A stretch of 64,000 nucleotides of DNA from Alcaligenes faecalis. Lineage in GTDB: Bacteria; Pseudomonadota; Gammaproteobacteria; Burkholderiales; Burkholderiaceae_B. Below, piece after piece: positions 18,530-27,267 of this stretch (its first letter is position 1; each line of letters starts with the position of its first letter). A model generated the notes under the pieces. That model searched no databases and was not told the DNA's origin. It saw only the letters and a program-made list of their open reading frames with translations. The stretch is from contig NZ_CP031747.1 of the NCBI RefSeq assembly GCF_005311025.1, positions 2,478,954 to 2,542,953 of the forward strand, given 5' to 3'. The position numbers and the translations under genes were made by a program.

Positions 18530-19213
18530 ATGCGTTTGACCTTTGAACTGGCCCAGGCCACCCACACTGAAATCATCGAAGCTGATTTGCAGCACTGCAT
18601 CGTGGCCGGCTGGGCTGGCCGCGATCTGGCTGCCATCGAGCACCACATTGAAGAGCTGGCCGAACTGGGCGTACCACGCCCTAGCTCGGTGCCTTTGTAC
18701 TACCGCATCGCCGCCAACCAGATGATCCAGGATGCCGACATCCAGGTCGTGGGCTCCGGTTCGTCCGGCGAGACCGAAGTGTTTGTGTTCAACCACCAGG
18801 GCCGCCTGCTGGTCAGCCTGGCCTCGGACCACACGGACCGCGTGCTGGAAGCCCACAGCGTGGCCCTGTCCAAGCAGATCTGCGCCAAGCCCGTTGCCCG
18901 CGAAGCCTGGTTGTTCAGCGATGTGGCCGACTACTGGGACGAGCTGATCATCCGCGCCTACATTCAGGAAGACGGCAAGGAAGTCCTGTACCAGGATGGT
19001 CCCTTGTCCACCCTGAAGAACCCGCTGGAGCTGATCGAAGGCTACTTCCAGTCCACCACCATGCCTGAAGGCTTTGGCATGACCTGCGGTACCGTGGGTG
19101 CCATTGGTGGCATTCGCCCTGCTACCCAGTTCACCATGGAACTGTATGACCCCCGCCGCGAACGCAGCATCCGTCATACCTACGTAACCGAAATCCTGCC
19201 TGAAGTAGCCTAA
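18530..19213 (+). CDS. DUF1185 (amino acid synthesis) family protein
   Basis: A 227-residue soluble protein of Pfam family PF06684, known as DUF1185 or AA_synth. Structures of this family were reported to have a variant of the Bacillus chorismate mutase fold; the reaction is not established. No signal peptide is present, so it acts in the cytoplasm. It lies between the TRAP permease and an amidase, which suggests it processes the imported compound or the amidase product. Confidence 0.85.
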   Translation: MRLTFELAQATHTEIIEADLQHCIVAGWAGRDLAAIEHHIEELAELGVPRPSSVPLYYRIAANQMIQDADIQVVGSGSSGETEVFVFNHQGRLLVSLASDHTDRVLEAHSVALSKQICAKPVAREAWLFSDVADYWDELIIRAYIQEDGKEVLYQDGPLSTLKNPLELIEGYFQSTTMPEGFGMTCGTVGAIGGIRPATQFTMELYDPRRERSIRHTYVTEILPEVA

Positions 19214-19255
19214 ACTGGCCCAGCCCGCCCCACCCATTTATTTTGCGAGTGACCC

Positions 19256-20611
19256 ATGCTAGCGACTATTACCGAACTGCAACGTGCTCTTGATCGTGGC
19301 GAAACCACCTCGGTCGAACTGACCCAGCAAGCCCTGGACCGTATCCAGGACGAAAGCCGTGACGGCGCTGCCACGTTCATCGAAGTGTTTGCTGAACAGG
19401 CTCTGGCCGCCGCCAAAGCCTCCGACATTTTGCGCGCTGCCGGTTTGAGCCGCTCGCTGGTTGAAGGTCTGCCCATGTCGGTCAAGAACCTGCATGACAT
19501 CGCAGGCTACATCACTCTGGGTGGGTCGGCTGTACTGAAAGACGCCGAACCGGCCGAACAGAACGCCACCATTGTGGAGCGCCTGCTGCGCGCCGGTGCC
19601 ATTCTGATCGGCTCCACCAATATGACCGAGTTTGCCTTCTCCGGTCTGGGCATCAACCCCCACTACGGTACGCCTCGTTCCGTCTGGGACCGTGACAATG
19701 CCCGCATCCCGGGTGGTTCGTCCTCCGGCGCCGGTGTGGCCGTCGCTCAAGGCATGTCGGTTTTCTCCATTGGTACCGACACGGGCGGCTCCATCCGTAT
19801 TCCTTCGGCCTTTAACGGCCTGACCGGTTTCAAACCCACCGCTGAGCGCGTTCCCAGCGAAGGCACCATGCCTTTGTCGCGCAGCCTGGACTCCAATGGC
19901 CCTCTGGCTGCCTCGGTAGAGTGTTGCGCCATTGTGGACTCCATCCTGACCGACCAGCCTTATGTGCCCGTGGCAACACCTGCCCTGGACACCTTGCGTC
20001 TGGCTGTGCCCAAGACCTTTGTGTTTGACGGCATTGATGAAACCGTGCGCGCCGCCTTTGACCGCGCCATCGCCCTGCTGCGTGAGCAAGGCGCTGTGGT
20101 TGAGGAAATCAACTTGCCCGAGTTTGACCAACTGCCGCAGATCAACCGCAAAGGCGGTTTTGTCTGCGCCGAAGCCTGGTCCGTGCACCGCGACACCCTG
20201 CAAAGCAAGGGCGAGCAATATGACCCACGCGTGGCCTCCCGCATCCTGCGCGGCAAGGACATCGATTGCGCCGACTACATCGAACTGCAAGACACCCGCC
20301 AGGCCTGGATCAGCGCGGTGGAAAGCCGTCTGGAGCGCTACGACGCCGTCCTGATGCCTACCGTGCCCGTTGTCGCTCCCCGCATTGCCGATCTGAAAGA
20401 GTCGGACGACGTCTACTTCGCTACTAACGGCCTGGTCCTGCGCAACCCCACCCTGATCAACTTCCTGGACGGCTGCGCCCTGTCGCTGCCTTGTCATGCC
20501 GCTGATGAAGCCCCTGTGGGCCTGATGGTGGCAGCCCCTGCCTACCACGACGAACATCTGCTGGCAGTAGGTTCAGCAATCGAACGGGTATTACCCCTGC
20601 GCAAACGCTAA
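19256..20611 (+). CDS. Amidase signature family hydrolase
   Basis: A 451-residue cytoplasmic amidase. The Ser-Ser-Lys triad is visible: Lys77 in MSVKNLHDIAG, the cis-Ser in PGGSSSGAG (about 155-156) and the nucleophile Ser179 in TDTGGSIRIPS. It hydrolyses a C-N amide bond, releasing ammonia or an amine. The family covers aryl, aliphatic, peptide, allophanate and Glu-tRNA(Gln) amides, so substrate cannot be read from sequence. GatA is unlikely because gatB and gatC are not here. It is the last gene of the cassette, before the terminator. Confidence 0.93.
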   Translation: MLATITELQRALDRGETTSVELTQQALDRIQDESRDGAATFIEVFAEQALAAAKASDILRAAGLSRSLVEGLPMSVKNLHDIAGYITLGGSAVLKDAEPAEQNATIVERLLRAGAILIGSTNMTEFAFSGLGINPHYGTPRSVWDRDNARIPGGSSSGAGVAVAQGMSVFSIGTDTGGSIRIPSAFNGLTGFKPTAERVPSEGTMPLSRSLDSNGPLAASVECCAIVDSILTDQPYVPVATPALDTLRLAVPKTFVFDGIDETVRAAFDRAIALLREQGAVVEEINLPEFDQLPQINRKGGFVCAEAWSVHRDTLQSKGEQYDPRVASRILRGKDIDCADYIELQDTRQAWISAVESRLERYDAVLMPTVPVVAPRIADLKESDDVYFATNGLVLRNPTLINFLDGCALSLPCHAADEAPVGLMVAAPAYHDEHLLAVGSAIERVLPLRKR

Positions 20612-20635
20612 TCCATTAAGATTTACGTTCCTTCC

Positions 20636-20666
20636 AGGACGGCCATTCGGCCGTCCTTGTGCTTTT
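20636..20666 (+). terminator. Terminator closing the TRAP/amidase cassette
   Basis: AGGACGGCC (20636-20644) pairs perfectly with GGCCGTCCT (20649-20657) around ATTC, followed by TTGTGCTTTT. It separates the amidase from the DMT transporter. Confidence 0.85.
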
Positions 20667-20681
20667 CGTCAGGAGCCTGTC

Positions 20682-21617
20682 ATGAGCACACCCCAGTCCT
20701 CCTCCTTGCCCCAGACCCTGACACCCACGGTCTTTCCCTTGGCGGGGGTGCTCATTCTGATTCTGTCTTCCTGGGCCCTGTCGGGTCTGGATGCCAGCGG
20801 CAAATGGATCATGGGCTTTGGCGTGCCCCTGCTGGTGATGTGCTGGTTTCGCTACGTCATCCATCTGGGATTAGTGCTGGCGCTGGTCTTGCCGGTCAAG
20901 GGCCGCAAGATCCTGCGCAGCTCCCGCCCCAAAGCACAAATTTTGCGTGGCACAGTGATGATGCTGTCCACCTTCTCGTTTTTCAACGCCTTGAGCTATC
21001 TGCCTCAAGCCGAAGCCACCTCCATCAACTTTCTGGCCCCTTTGCTGGTGCTGTCTGTTGCCCCCTGGATTCTGAAAGAGCCACCGCGCATCAGTCGCTG
21101 GGTAGCTGCCGGAGTCGGCTTTCTGGGCGTGCTGATCATCATCCGGCCTACCGCTGGCCTGCACCCAATAGGGGTGATGTTTGGCTTGATGACCGCCTGT
21201 CTGTTCGCCACGCAATTTATCGCAACACGTCGCGTGGCCGTGGACAATTCGCTGACCACCCTGATCTGGAGCGGTGCAGTCGGCAGCATCTGCCTGACCA
21301 TTGCCTTACCCTTTTTACTGCCCGCCGCCCTGCCTGCCTTAAAAGAGCTGAGCTTTTTCCAATGGTTGATTCTGATTTCGACCGGACTGTGGGGTTGTCT
21401 GGGCCACCTGCTGCAAATCCAGGCCTATCAACGCGCCTCGGCGTCTTTGCTGGCCCCGTTTGTGTATCTGCAAATTGTGGCCGCAGCCGCGCTGGGATGG
21501 CTGATCTGGGGTCAGTTCCCGGATGTCTTTACCTGGATCGGGATTGCCGTGGTGTGTACCAGCGGCATTGTGATTGGGACTCTGGAGTGGCGGCGCCAGA
21601 ACAGGTCTGGCGCCTGA
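20682..21617 (+). CDS. DMT superfamily (EamA) transporter
   Basis: A 311-residue inner membrane protein with about ten hydrophobic helices arranged as two EamA repeats (about 18-150 and 160-300). Family members export amino acids, purines or other metabolites. The motifs FFNALSYLPQAEATSINFLAPL and IQAYQRASASLLAPFVYLQ at the repeat joins are typical. It lies 25 bases beyond the cassette terminator, so it may be transcribed separately or by read-through. The gene is convergent with fmt, only 16 bases apart. Confidence 0.9.
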   Translation: MSTPQSSSLPQTLTPTVFPLAGVLILILSSWALSGLDASGKWIMGFGVPLLVMCWFRYVIHLGLVLALVLPVKGRKILRSSRPKAQILRGTVMMLSTFSFFNALSYLPQAEATSINFLAPLLVLSVAPWILKEPPRISRWVAAGVGFLGVLIIIRPTAGLHPIGVMFGLMTACLFATQFIATRRVAVDNSLTTLIWSGAVGSICLTIALPFLLPAALPALKELSFFQWLILISTGLWGCLGHLLQIQAYQRASASLLAPFVYLQIVAAAALGWLIWGQFPDVFTWIGIAVVCTSGIVIGTLEWRRQNRSGA

Positions 21618-21633
21618 GTCCAGGTGGCAAGGC

Positions 21634-22575
21634 TTAGCGAGACTGCCAGCCCTGCACAAAGACGGCGACGGGCTGACGCTTGGAACCGGCTTTTTGCAGC
21701 TCCAGCAAACGCAACACACCTTCACCGCAAGCCACGTCAATGCCTTGGGCACTGACGTTCAGAACCTCACCAGGTTCTGCTGAATGCTTTTGCTCTAGCG
21801 CCTGAGCGCGCCAAACCTTCACGGGCTGCTCCAAACCGGGCAGGGACAGGGTGGAGCCAGGCACTGGGTCAAACGCGCGAATACGGCGCTCCAGCTCCTT
21901 GGCCGGTTGGCCTAAATCCAGCACCGATTCGGCCTTGGACAGTTTCTCGGCGTAGGTCACACCTTCTTCTGGCTGGGGAGTCGCCTGCAAGGTGCCATCA
22001 CGCACTTGCTGCAAGGCTTCCAGTAAGGCCTGTGCACCTAGCTGCGCCAAATCGTCATGCAGGGTTGCGGCACTGTGATCATCACGAATCGCCAGCTCGC
22101 TGCGCACCAGCATATCGCCGGTATCCAGGCCTTCATCCATCTGCATGATGGTAATGCCCGTGGCCGCATCACCCGCCTGAATTGCACGCTGAATCGGTGC
22201 CGCACCGCGCCAACGAGGCAAGAGGCTGGCATGAATATTGAAGCAACCATAGCGCGGCAGCTCCAAAGTCCACTTGGGCAAAATCAGGCCGTAGGCTGCC
22301 ACCACCATCAGGTCCGGCTGTAAATCCAGCAAGGTCTGGCGGGCCTGGGCTGCTTCCTCGGGATACTTGCCATCCAGACGCAAGCTATGCGGCTGCAGCA
22401 CCGGGATATTAGCGTTCACAGCGGCTTGCTTGACCGGGCTGGGACTGAGCTTCATGCCACGGCCAGCTGGACGGTCTGGCTGCGTCATGACCAAAGGAAC
22501 ATCAAAGCCCTGCGCTAACAGAGCTTCCAGGGCGATACGGGCAAAATCCGGGGTGCCGGCAAAAACAATACGCAT
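21634..22575 (-). CDS. fmt: Methionyl-tRNA formyltransferase
   Basis: Formylates initiator Met-tRNA using 10-formyltetrahydrofolate. It has 313 residues. The N-terminal formyl transferase domain starts [12 protein letters not shown] and contains the signature [17 protein letters not shown] (Asn, His and downstream Asp form the active site). The C-terminal OB-like tRNA-binding domain follows after about residue 205. It is translated just after def, with five bases between them, the standard def-fmt pair. Confidence 0.97.
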   Translation of the reverse strand: MRIVFAGTPDFARIALEALLAQGFDVPLVMTQPDRPAGRGMKLSPSPVKQAAVNANIPVLQPHSLRLDGKYPEEAAQARQTLLDLQPDLMVVAAYGLILPKWTLELPRYGCFNIHASLLPRWRGAAPIQRAIQAGDAATGITIMQMDEGLDTGDMLVRSELAIRDDHSAATLHDDLAQLGAQALLEALQQVRDGTLQATPQPEEGVTYAEKLSKAESVLDLGQPAKELERRIRAFDPVPGSTLSLPGLEQPVKVWRAQALEQKHSAEPGEVLNVSAQGIDVACGEGVLRLLELQKAGSKRQPVAVFVQGWQSR

Positions 22576-22580
22576 GGCGA

Positions 22581-23099
22581 CTATTGCCCTGCCTTCAGTG
22601 CTTCACGCTGCTGCTTGCGCAGACGGCTGCGGATACGCTCACGCTTGAGCACGGACAGGTACTCCACAAACACCTTGCCATCCAGGTGGTCCAGTTCATG
22701 CTGAACACACACGGCCAACAGGCCATCGGCTTCTTTCTCGTACCACTCGCCTTTTTCATTCTGGGCCTTGAAGCGAATATTGGCGGCGCGCTCAACCTTG
22801 TCGTAGGTATCAGGTACAGACAGGCAGCCTTCTTCGTAAACCTTCAGCTCTTCGCTTTTCCAGGTGATCTCAGGGTTGATCAGCACCAGCAATTCATTGC
22901 CGCTTTCCGATACGTCAATGACCACCACGCGCTCGTGCACGTCAACCTGCGTCGCGGCCAGCCCTACGCCGGGTGCGTCATACATGGTCTCGGCCATATC
23001 CTTGACCAGTTTGCGAATACGGTCGTCGACCTCCTGCACGGGTTTGGCAACCGTGTGCAGACGTGGGTCAGGAAATTTAAGGATAGGAAGCAAAGCCAT
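22581..23099 (-). CDS. def: Peptide deformylase
   Basis: Metal-dependent hydrolase that removes the formyl group from nascent proteins. I chose the start [14 protein letters not shown] at 23099, the family N-terminus; the frame continues upstream as non-homologous sequence. The 172-residue protein has all three motifs: [20 protein letters not shown] (metal-binding Cys) and QHELDHLDG (metal-binding His pair and catalytic Glu). It is divergent from dprA. Confidence 0.97.
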   Translation of the reverse strand: MALLPILKFPDPRLHTVAKPVQEVDDRIRKLVKDMAETMYDAPGVGLAATQVDVHERVVVIDVSESGNELLVLINPEITWKSEELKVYEEGCLSVPDTYDKVERAANIRFKAQNEKGEWYEKEADGLLAVCVQHELDHLDGKVFVEYLSVLKRERIRSRLRKQQREALKAGQ

Positions 23100-23252
23100 T
23101 GTCATGTCCGAAGAAAAAGCGATAAGTCGATATAATAAAACAAGTTTCAGGGCGGCACCCGATTGCCCCGGCAGCATATGAAGCCCTAGCCCACAAAGCG
23201 GCAGTCACACTGGATACAAACGTCCGGGCCACACAGAACAAAGATCGGTTTC

Positions 23253-24422
23253 GTGCCACACTACCTTATGCCTGATCATTTTAGCTCGGATGAAATCTCG
23301 GAAGAATTGCGTGCCTGGTTGCGCCTGTCGCTGGAGCCAGAGCTTGCGCCCGCCCAGGCCCGGCAATTGCTGGCTGCCTGTGGACTGCCACCGCAAATCT
23401 ATCAAAGCTCGGTTCAAACCCTGTCGCGCCATCTTCCGGCCGAACTGGCCGTGCAACTAAGCCAGGAACCACTGGACGAGCTGCAGGCGCAGATTGAACA
23501 AGCGGTGGCATGGCTCAAGCAAGCCAATCACCATATCGTGACGCTGGCTGACCCCACCTATCCCGCCTCCTTGCTGGACCTGCACGACGCACCTCTGCTG
23601 CTTTATGCCAATGGCGATCTGGGAGCCTTGCAACGCAAAGGACTGGCTATTGTGGGAGCCCGCAATGCCACCCAATCCGGCCAGGAAATCGCGACAGATT
23701 TTGCAGCTACTCTGGCCGCCAGAGGCTGGTGTATCATCAGCGGCCTGGCCAGCGGCATCGACCAGGCGGCACACAAAGGAGCGTTAAAAGCCGGCCCTTC
23801 TTCCGCAGGCACTATTGCCGTGATGGGGACGGGGCTGGACTTGGTCTACCCGGCAGCACACCGCGATCTGGCTCATCAGATCAGCGCTCAAGGTCTCTTG
23901 CTGAGCGAGTTTCCTTTGGGCACCCGGGCCATGCCCCATCACTTCCCACGCCGTAATCGCATTGTGGCTGCCTTGGCCAAAGGCGTACTGGTGGTTGAAG
24001 CGGCCAAACAAAGTGGCTCCCTGATCACGGCCCGTCTGGCCGGAGAATTAGGCCGAGAAGTTTTTGCCATTCCCGGCTCCATTCACTCCCCTTTGGCTCG
24101 CGGCTGCCATGCCTTGATACGCCAAGGTGCCAAACTGGTGGAAAGCGCCCAGGACATTCTGGATGAACTGGGCAATGTGCAAGGCGACTTCAATCTGGAT
24201 ACGGCTCCACAAACTGGTTCAAAACCCAATCCTTATGAAGCCTTGCCCGAGGAATTACGCCCTATTCTTGAGCGCATTGACTTTGCGCCCCTCAGCCCCG
24301 AACAGCTGATGCGGCGCACAGGCCTGCTGGCGACCGAACTGCCCGCCGTTCTGGCTGAACTGGAGCTGGCAGGCTGCATCGAGCCCCTGGCAGACGGACG
24401 CTTTCAACGCTTGAAACCTTAA
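23253..24422 (+). CDS. dprA: DNA processing protein DprA
   Basis: Loads RecA on incoming single-stranded DNA during natural transformation. It has 389 residues from a GTG at 23253; an ATG at 23268 is an alternative start, and neither has a strong ribosome binding site. The Rossmann-like core contains GLASGIDQAAHKGAL, GTGLDLVYPAAHRDL and SEFPLGTRAMPHHFPRRNRIVAAL. The C-terminal 60 residues form the winged-helix DprA domain. Its place next to def-fmt is common in proteobacteria. Competence itself is not shown by this gene alone. Confidence 0.95.
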   Translation: MPHYLMPDHFSSDEISEELRAWLRLSLEPELAPAQARQLLAACGLPPQIYQSSVQTLSRHLPAELAVQLSQEPLDELQAQIEQAVAWLKQANHHIVTLADPTYPASLLDLHDAPLLLYANGDLGALQRKGLAIVGARNATQSGQEIATDFAATLAARGWCIISGLASGIDQAAHKGALKAGPSSAGTIAVMGTGLDLVYPAAHRDLAHQISAQGLLLSEFPLGTRAMPHHFPRRNRIVAALAKGVLVVEAAKQSGSLITARLAGELGREVFAIPGSIHSPLARGCHALIRQGAKLVESAQDILDELGNVQGDFNLDTAPQTGSKPNPYEALPEELRPILERIDFAPLSPEQLMRRTGLLATELPAVLAELELAGCIEPLADGRFQRLKP

Positions 24423-24528
24423 AGACCATAGGGCAGTTCCTAGGACGCCAGCCCTGGCCTTCAAGAGGTATCATGACGATTACGTAAGGGCCTTCCAGCC
24501 CCAGCCATCTACCCCTCCAGGAAACTTC

Positions 24529-25449
24529 ATGTCATACCCATCACGCGTCAAGATTGTGGAGGTCGGCCCTCGGGACGGCCTGCAGAACGAAAAAGAATTC
24601 ATCCCCACCGACATCAAGGTCGAACTGGTCAACCGCTTGTCCCACGCCGGTTTTGTGAACGTGGAAGCCGCGTCCTTTGTCTCGCCCAAATGGGTGCCGC
24701 AAATGGCGGACGGCGCAGATGTAATGGCTGCTATCGACCGACGTCCCGGTACGATTTATTCGGTTCTGACCCCCAATATGCGTGGTTTTGAAGATGCCCT
24801 GGCCGCCAAGGCTGACGAAGTGGTGATCTTTGCCGCCGCCAGTGAGGCATTTTCCCAGCGCAATATCAATTGCAGCATCGAAGAATCGCTGGAGCGCTTT
24901 GCCCCGGTTGCCCAGGCTGCCAAAGAAGCCGGTTTGCGTCTGCGCGGCTCCATCAGCTGTTCTTTCGGCTGTCCCTATGAAGGCGCTGTGGCTCCCTCCA
25001 ATGTGCTGAAAGTGGGCAAACGCCTGATCGAACTGGGCTGTGACGAGATCGACGTGGCCGACACCATCGGCGTAGGCACGGCCCGCCAGGTGTATGACGT
25101 CATGCGCATGGTAACCGAGCACATTGACCCGGCTCATGTGTCCGGCCACTTCCACGATACCTACGGCCAGGCCATCGCCAATATCGTTGCTTCCATGCAA
25201 GCTGGCATCCATATTTTTCACAGCTCCGTAGCCGGTCTGGGCGGCTGCCCCTACGCCAAGGGGGCAACCGGCAACGTCGCCACTGAAGACGTTCTGTTCC
25301 TGATGCAAGGCCTGGATATTGAAACCGGCATTGATCTGAACGCCGTGGTAGACACGGGACAATGGATTTCGGCTCATTTGAAGCGTAAATCGGCCAGCAA
25401 CGCCGGTAACGCTCTGGCCGCCCGCAAGCAAGGGGCCGCCGCGTGCTGA
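24529..25449 (+). CDS. hmgL: Hydroxymethylglutaryl-CoA lyase
   Basis: Cleaves 3-hydroxy-3-methylglutaryl-CoA to acetoacetate and acetyl-CoA, the last step of leucine breakdown. It has 306 residues in a TIM-barrel fold. VEVGPRDGLQNE (catalytic Arg and Asp), the metal-binding HFHDTYG and the signature GGCPYAKGATGNVATEDV with the catalytic Cys are all present. It has an AGGAAAC site before the ATG. No other leucine degradation gene is adjacent. The stop overlaps the start of the next gene by one base (TGATG). Confidence 0.95.
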   Translation: MSYPSRVKIVEVGPRDGLQNEKEFIPTDIKVELVNRLSHAGFVNVEAASFVSPKWVPQMADGADVMAAIDRRPGTIYSVLTPNMRGFEDALAAKADEVVIFAAASEAFSQRNINCSIEESLERFAPVAQAAKEAGLRLRGSISCSFGCPYEGAVAPSNVLKVGKRLIELGCDEIDVADTIGVGTARQVYDVMRMVTEHIDPAHVSGHFHDTYGQAIANIVASMQAGIHIFHSSVAGLGGCPYAKGATGNVATEDVLFLMQGLDIETGIDLNAVVDTGQWISAHLKRKSASNAGNALAARKQGAAAC

Positions 25450-25916
25450 TGAGCCAAGCTCCCTCGAAAGAGGAAATTGATGCCATGTTGAAGGATCTGG
25501 GCTCGCTTCCCATTCAAGGCCGTTCCTGGCCCAAATGGGTAGCAGCCAGCGCCTGGATTGTGCTGGCCCTGATCGGCGTGCGTTTCGCGCTGGTGGCCAG
25601 CTCCCCACAAGGGGCCACCATCAGCCCCGTCCTGGCGGGCTGCCTGGTCCTGCTGTTTACCGGCCTGATTCTGATTGCCTGGCACATGTGGCACGGCGTC
25701 ACCACGATTGACCAGAATGGCATACGCCAGAACTGGATCATGAAACGGGAGGTGCAATGGCAGGATATTCACTTTGCCAAATTTGTACCTCTATTCAACT
25801 CAAAGCGCCTGATCTGCTTTACCCGGCGTGGCCGCCCTGTGATTTTTCAGGGTGCCACACAGGATCTGCAAGTGGCCTTTGCCAAGATTTCGCTTGTATT
25901 GCGGCGCAAGAGCTAA
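25449..25916 (+). CDS. Small membrane protein with PH-like C-terminal domain
   Basis: A 155-residue protein translated from an ATG that overlaps the HMG-CoA lyase stop. It has two hydrophobic helices (about 27-48 and 55-78), then a soluble part that alternates short beta-strand-like segments (VTTIDQNGIRQNWIM, VQWQDIHFAKFVPLF), resembling bacterial PH domains. The N-terminal APSKEEIDAMLKDLG is amphipathic. The function is unknown. Coupling to the lyase may reflect operon compaction rather than shared function. Confidence 0.75.
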   Translation: MSQAPSKEEIDAMLKDLGSLPIQGRSWPKWVAASAWIVLALIGVRFALVASSPQGATISPVLAGCLVLLFTGLILIAWHMWHGVTTIDQNGIRQNWIMKREVQWQDIHFAKFVPLFNSKRLICFTRRGRPVIFQGATQDLQVAFAKISLVLRRKS

Positions 25917-25989
25917 GTCTCTCTGTTTGCCCCATACGGCTAACCATATGGGGATAAACCGAGAACCGTGCGTTGCAGTTAAGCAGCCT

Positions 25990-26017
25990 ATCTATCGCCG
26001 TGTTCCAATACACGGTG
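25990..26017. repeat. Intergenic inverted repeat
   Basis: An 11-base arm TATCGCCGTGT pairs with ACACGGTGATA across TCCAAT, with one G-T wobble. No T run follows in either direction. A weaker hairpin CCCCATA/TATGGGG lies about 50 bases to the left. The 245-base interval holds no gene that I can support. Confidence 0.5.
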
Positions 26018-26105
26018 ATACCTACACCGAGAGTTCAGGGCAGCCCATATCGCCGGGCGAGGCAAAAAACATATCAACGTCATCTCCCCCAGATCAAACA
26101 GTCAA

Positions 26106-26138
26106 TAAAAAAGCAGCTCTCAAAGAGAGCTGCTTTTT
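26106..26138 (-). terminator. Terminator of the AapJ-like receptor gene
   Basis: AAAAAGCAGCTCTC pairs with GAGAGCTGCTTTTT around AAA. It ends the leftward gene and could also stop rightward transcription. Confidence 0.88.
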
Positions 26139-26161
26139 GCATATCGCAAATCCCGAAAGAA

Positions 26162-27178
26162 TTAACGAATAGGCAGACCGTAGATCAGGCCACCGTCGAT
26201 CCACAAGGCGTTCAGGCCACGTTCGATTTGCAACGGGCTACCTTTACCCACGTTGCGCTCGAAGGACTCACCGTAGTTACCAACTTGCTTGATGATGTTG
26301 TAAGCCCATTTTTCGTCCAGGCCCAGGTTTTTACCGGCACCGGGAGTCACGCCCAGCAAACGCTGGATATTGGGGTTGTTGCTCTTGAGCTTCTCGTCCA
26401 CGTTGGCAGCGGTCACACCCAGCTCTTCGGCGTTGAAGCTGGCCTGAATGGACCATTTCACAATGTTCAGCCAGGCATCATCACCCTGACGGACGAATGG
26501 GCCCAGCGGCTCTTTGGAAATGATTTCAGGCAACACCAGGTAGTCGTCCGGGTTCTCCATTTTGGAGATACGGATCGACGCCAGACCGGAAGCGTCGGTA
26601 GAGAACACATCACAGCGGCCAGCCACGAAAGCGTTAACCACTTCGTTGAACTGCTCGATTACTACAGGCTTGTACTCAACCTTGTTGGCACGTGCCCAGT
26701 CAGCCATGGTGTTTTCGTTAGACGTGCCAGTCTGCATACAAACCGTGGCACCGTTCAATTCCTTGGCGCTGGATACGCCCAGTTTCTTGGACACCAAAAA
26801 GCCCTGACCGTCGTAGAAGTTGATACCGGCGTGGATCGCACCGACAGCGGTGTCACGCTGCTGAGTCACGGTGGTGTTACGAGCCAACAGATCAATCTCA
26901 CCGGACTGCAGAGCCGTAAAGCGCTGCTGCGAGTTCAAGGGCACCGCCTTGAATTTGCTGGCGTCGCCCAGGGTGGCGGCGGCTACCGAGCGACACACGT
27001 CGATATCCAGCCCCGTCCACGTGCCCTTGTCATCAGGGGCAGAAAAACCGGCAAATCCGGTGGTCACACCACACAGCACGTGACCGCGCTGTTTGACGTT
27101 GTCCAGGGTGTCGGCGTGGGCAACAGGCATGCTGGCCATCAAGGCCAGGACTACAGCAGAAACTGGCACAAAGCGCAT
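26162..27178 (-). CDS. aapJ: General L-amino acid ABC transporter substrate-binding protein (AapJ-like)
   Basis: Periplasmic receptor of the polar amino acid family, 338 residues. The start at 27178 has GAGGAG upstream and gives the signal peptide MRFVPVSAVVLALMASMPVAHA. The mature part starts DTLDNVKQRGHVLCGVTTGFAGF, and VCRSVAAATLGD and NTTVTQQRDTAVG match AapJ/BztA receptors for general L-amino acids. The cognate permease and ATPase genes (aapQMP) are not adjacent, so it is an orphan here, with its own terminator. Confidence 0.9.
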   Translation of the reverse strand: MRFVPVSAVVLALMASMPVAHADTLDNVKQRGHVLCGVTTGFAGFSAPDDKGTWTGLDIDVCRSVAAATLGDASKFKAVPLNSQQRFTALQSGEIDLLARNTTVTQQRDTAVGAIHAGINFYDGQGFLVSKKLGVSSAKELNGATVCMQTGTSNENTMADWARANKVEYKPVVIEQFNEVVNAFVAGRCDVFSTDASGLASIRISKMENPDDYLVLPEIISKEPLGPFVRQGDDAWLNIVKWSIQASFNAEELGVTAANVDEKLKSNNPNIQRLLGVTPGAGKNLGLDEKWAYNIIKQVGNYGESFERNVGKGSPLQIERGLNALWIDGGLIYGLPIR

Positions 27179-27267
27179 CGGGCTCTCCTCAAAGATATAG
27201 GTATTGACTATTTTCCAGCATAGTACCGCAGCCCGACTGCTACTTGTGTGCATATCTACATGGCTAA

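Noticed and set aside
19259-20557. A 432-codon open frame opposite the amidase
   Set aside because: The amidase has a complete catalytic triad and operon context; the opposite frame has neither.
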